64,000 nt of DNA from Planctomycetes bacterium MalM25 (GTDB lineage Bacteria > Planctomycetota > Planctomycetia > Pirellulales > Lacipirellulaceae), in assembly GCA_007745835.1 (NCBI GenBank), contig CP036424.1:3087968-3151967 (forward strand). Reading direction: 5' to 3'. The translations under genes and the position numbers were made by a program. Below the pieces are notes generated by a model. That model searched no databases, was not told the DNA's origin, and worked only from the letters and a program-made list of their open reading frames with translations. Shown here piece after piece: positions 63,372-64,000 of the stretch; position 1 is the first letter of the stretch, and the number at the start of each line of letters is the position of its first letter.

Positions 63372-64000
63372 TCACCCCTCGCTCTCGGGGGCGGGCTCTT
63401 CGCCGTCGGCGACGCCCGCGGCGACCGGCTCCGGGTCGGGCTCCTTGGTCTGCACGCCCTCGAAGGTCAGCTGCTTCTTGTCGCCGACCTTCTTCACCTC
63501 GACGCGGATCGTGTCCTTGCCGGCGAACTCGCCCTTGAGCAGCTCCTCGGCAAGCGGGTCCTCGATGAACGATTCGATCGCGCGACGGAGGGGCCGGGCG
63601 CCGTAGTCGGTGTTCGATCCCTTCTTGACCAGGAAGGCCTTCGAGTCGTCCGAGAGTTCGAGCGTGAGGCCCTTGTCGGCCAGCCGCTCGCGGACCTTGG
63701 CGACCTCCAGCTCGACGACGTGCTTCAGGTTGTCCTCGGTCAAGTGGCGGAAGACGATGACGTCGTTCACGCGGTTGATGAACTCGGGACGGAAGACCTT
63801 CTCGATCTCGTCCATCACGCGGGCCTTCATGCCGTCGTAGCTGGCGTCGTCGTCCGGCTTGGCGAAGCCGAACGCCGATTCGTTCTTGATCGCGTCGGCG
63901 CCCGCGTTGGTCGTCATGATGACGATCGTGTTGCGGAAGTCGACGTTGCGGCCGAACGAGTCGGTCAGCCGACCCTCCTCCATGAGCTGGAGCATCATGT
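63372..64000 (-). CDS. clpC: ClpC/ClpB-type AAA+ unfoldase, C-terminal part only
   Basis: The right window edge cuts this gene; ~209 codons remain. It carries the second AAA+ domain from MMLQLMEEGRLTDSFGRNVD (the region after Walker B) through FRNTIVIMTTNAGA and FRPEFINRVNDVIVFRHL (arginine finger) to the small D2 domain with DYGARPLRRAIESFIEDPLAEELL. The fit is to ClpC, which unfolds proteins for ClpP, more than to ClpB; the tail after the D2 domain is acidic. A strong terminator follows. Confidence 0.9.
   Translation of the reverse strand, partial: MMLQLMEEGRLTDSFGRNVDFRNTIVIMTTNAGADAIKNESAFGFAKPDDDASYDGMKARVMDEIEKVFRPEFINRVNDVIVFRHLTEDNLKHVVELEVAKVRERLADKGLTLELSDDSKAFLVKKGSNTDYGARPLRRAIESFIEDPLAEELLKGEFAGKDTIRVEVKKVGDKKQLTFEGVQTKEPDPEPVAAGVADGEEPAPESEG

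Overview
The window is a GC-rich bacterial chromosome segment with tightly packed genes. It almost certainly comes from a planctomycete, most likely the order Pirellulales (inference). The support is a combination of traits: secreted proteins ending in PEP-CTERM sorting signals, dockerin-like repeats of the type DYNDDGVVNAADYTVWRD, an LEPR-type N-terminal motif (VEPLEDRRLLA) ahead of a ThuA/PQQ-dehydrogenase fusion, a fused AroD-AroE protein, PQQ-like propellers, and many GTG starts with weak Shine-Dalgarno sequences. I saw no rRNA, tRNA, CRISPR array, intact IS element or prophage.

Region by region. 1-5.6 kb: the 3' end of an SGNH hydrolase, two tandem secreted propeller paralogues and an S9 peptidase lipoprotein. 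5.9-12.8 kb: comEC, an acyl desaturase, then rpsO and pnp. 12.9-17 kb: a soluble histidine kinase, an acetyltransferase, a PEP-CTERM protein and an NtrC-like regulator with an altered GAFTGA loop. 17.0-17.35 kb: a 91-aa gene framed by ~41-bp inverted repeats. 17.4-25.1 kb: mutL, aroDE, aroK, an unusual prepilin peptidase, an OmpA-family lipoprotein and hisH. 25.2-27.7 kb: a HAMP-like membrane protein and three TadE/TadG-type genes. 27.8-34.2 kb: a PhnP-like hydrolase, Prc protease, two unknown secreted proteins and a SelA-like protein without the PLP lysine. 34.4-42.9 kb: proC, two small unknown proteins, an EfpL (YeiP)-type elongation factor, a PEP-CTERM protein, a Lys-rich tail protein, ettA, a LURP-one-like protein, a PQQ-like propeller and fdhA. 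43-48.4 kb: guaA, surE and small secreted or membrane proteins. 48.5-54.4 kb: an NtrC/histidine-kinase pair, an LptF/G-type permease and a PP2C phosphatase. 54.5-58 kb: a PEGA lipoprotein and an mlaE-mlaF-mlaD operon. 58-63 kb: three secreted proteins (ThuA/PQQ fusion and two PEP-CTERM). 63.4 kb to the end: the 3' end of clpC.

Functional themes are envelope biogenesis and protein export (Mla, LptF/G, OmpA, PEP-CTERM proteins, Tad-type pseudopilins, Prc), translation and RNA (rpsO, pnp, efpL, ettA), DNA uptake and repair (comEC, mutL) and core biosynthesis (aroDE, aroK, hisH, proC, guaA). The most unusual signals are the inverted-repeat-bounded 91-aa gene, a family of dispersed long palindromes at gene ends, short tandem repeats in spacers (one possibly affecting the aroK start), the lysine-less SelA relative and the GAFTDA regulator.
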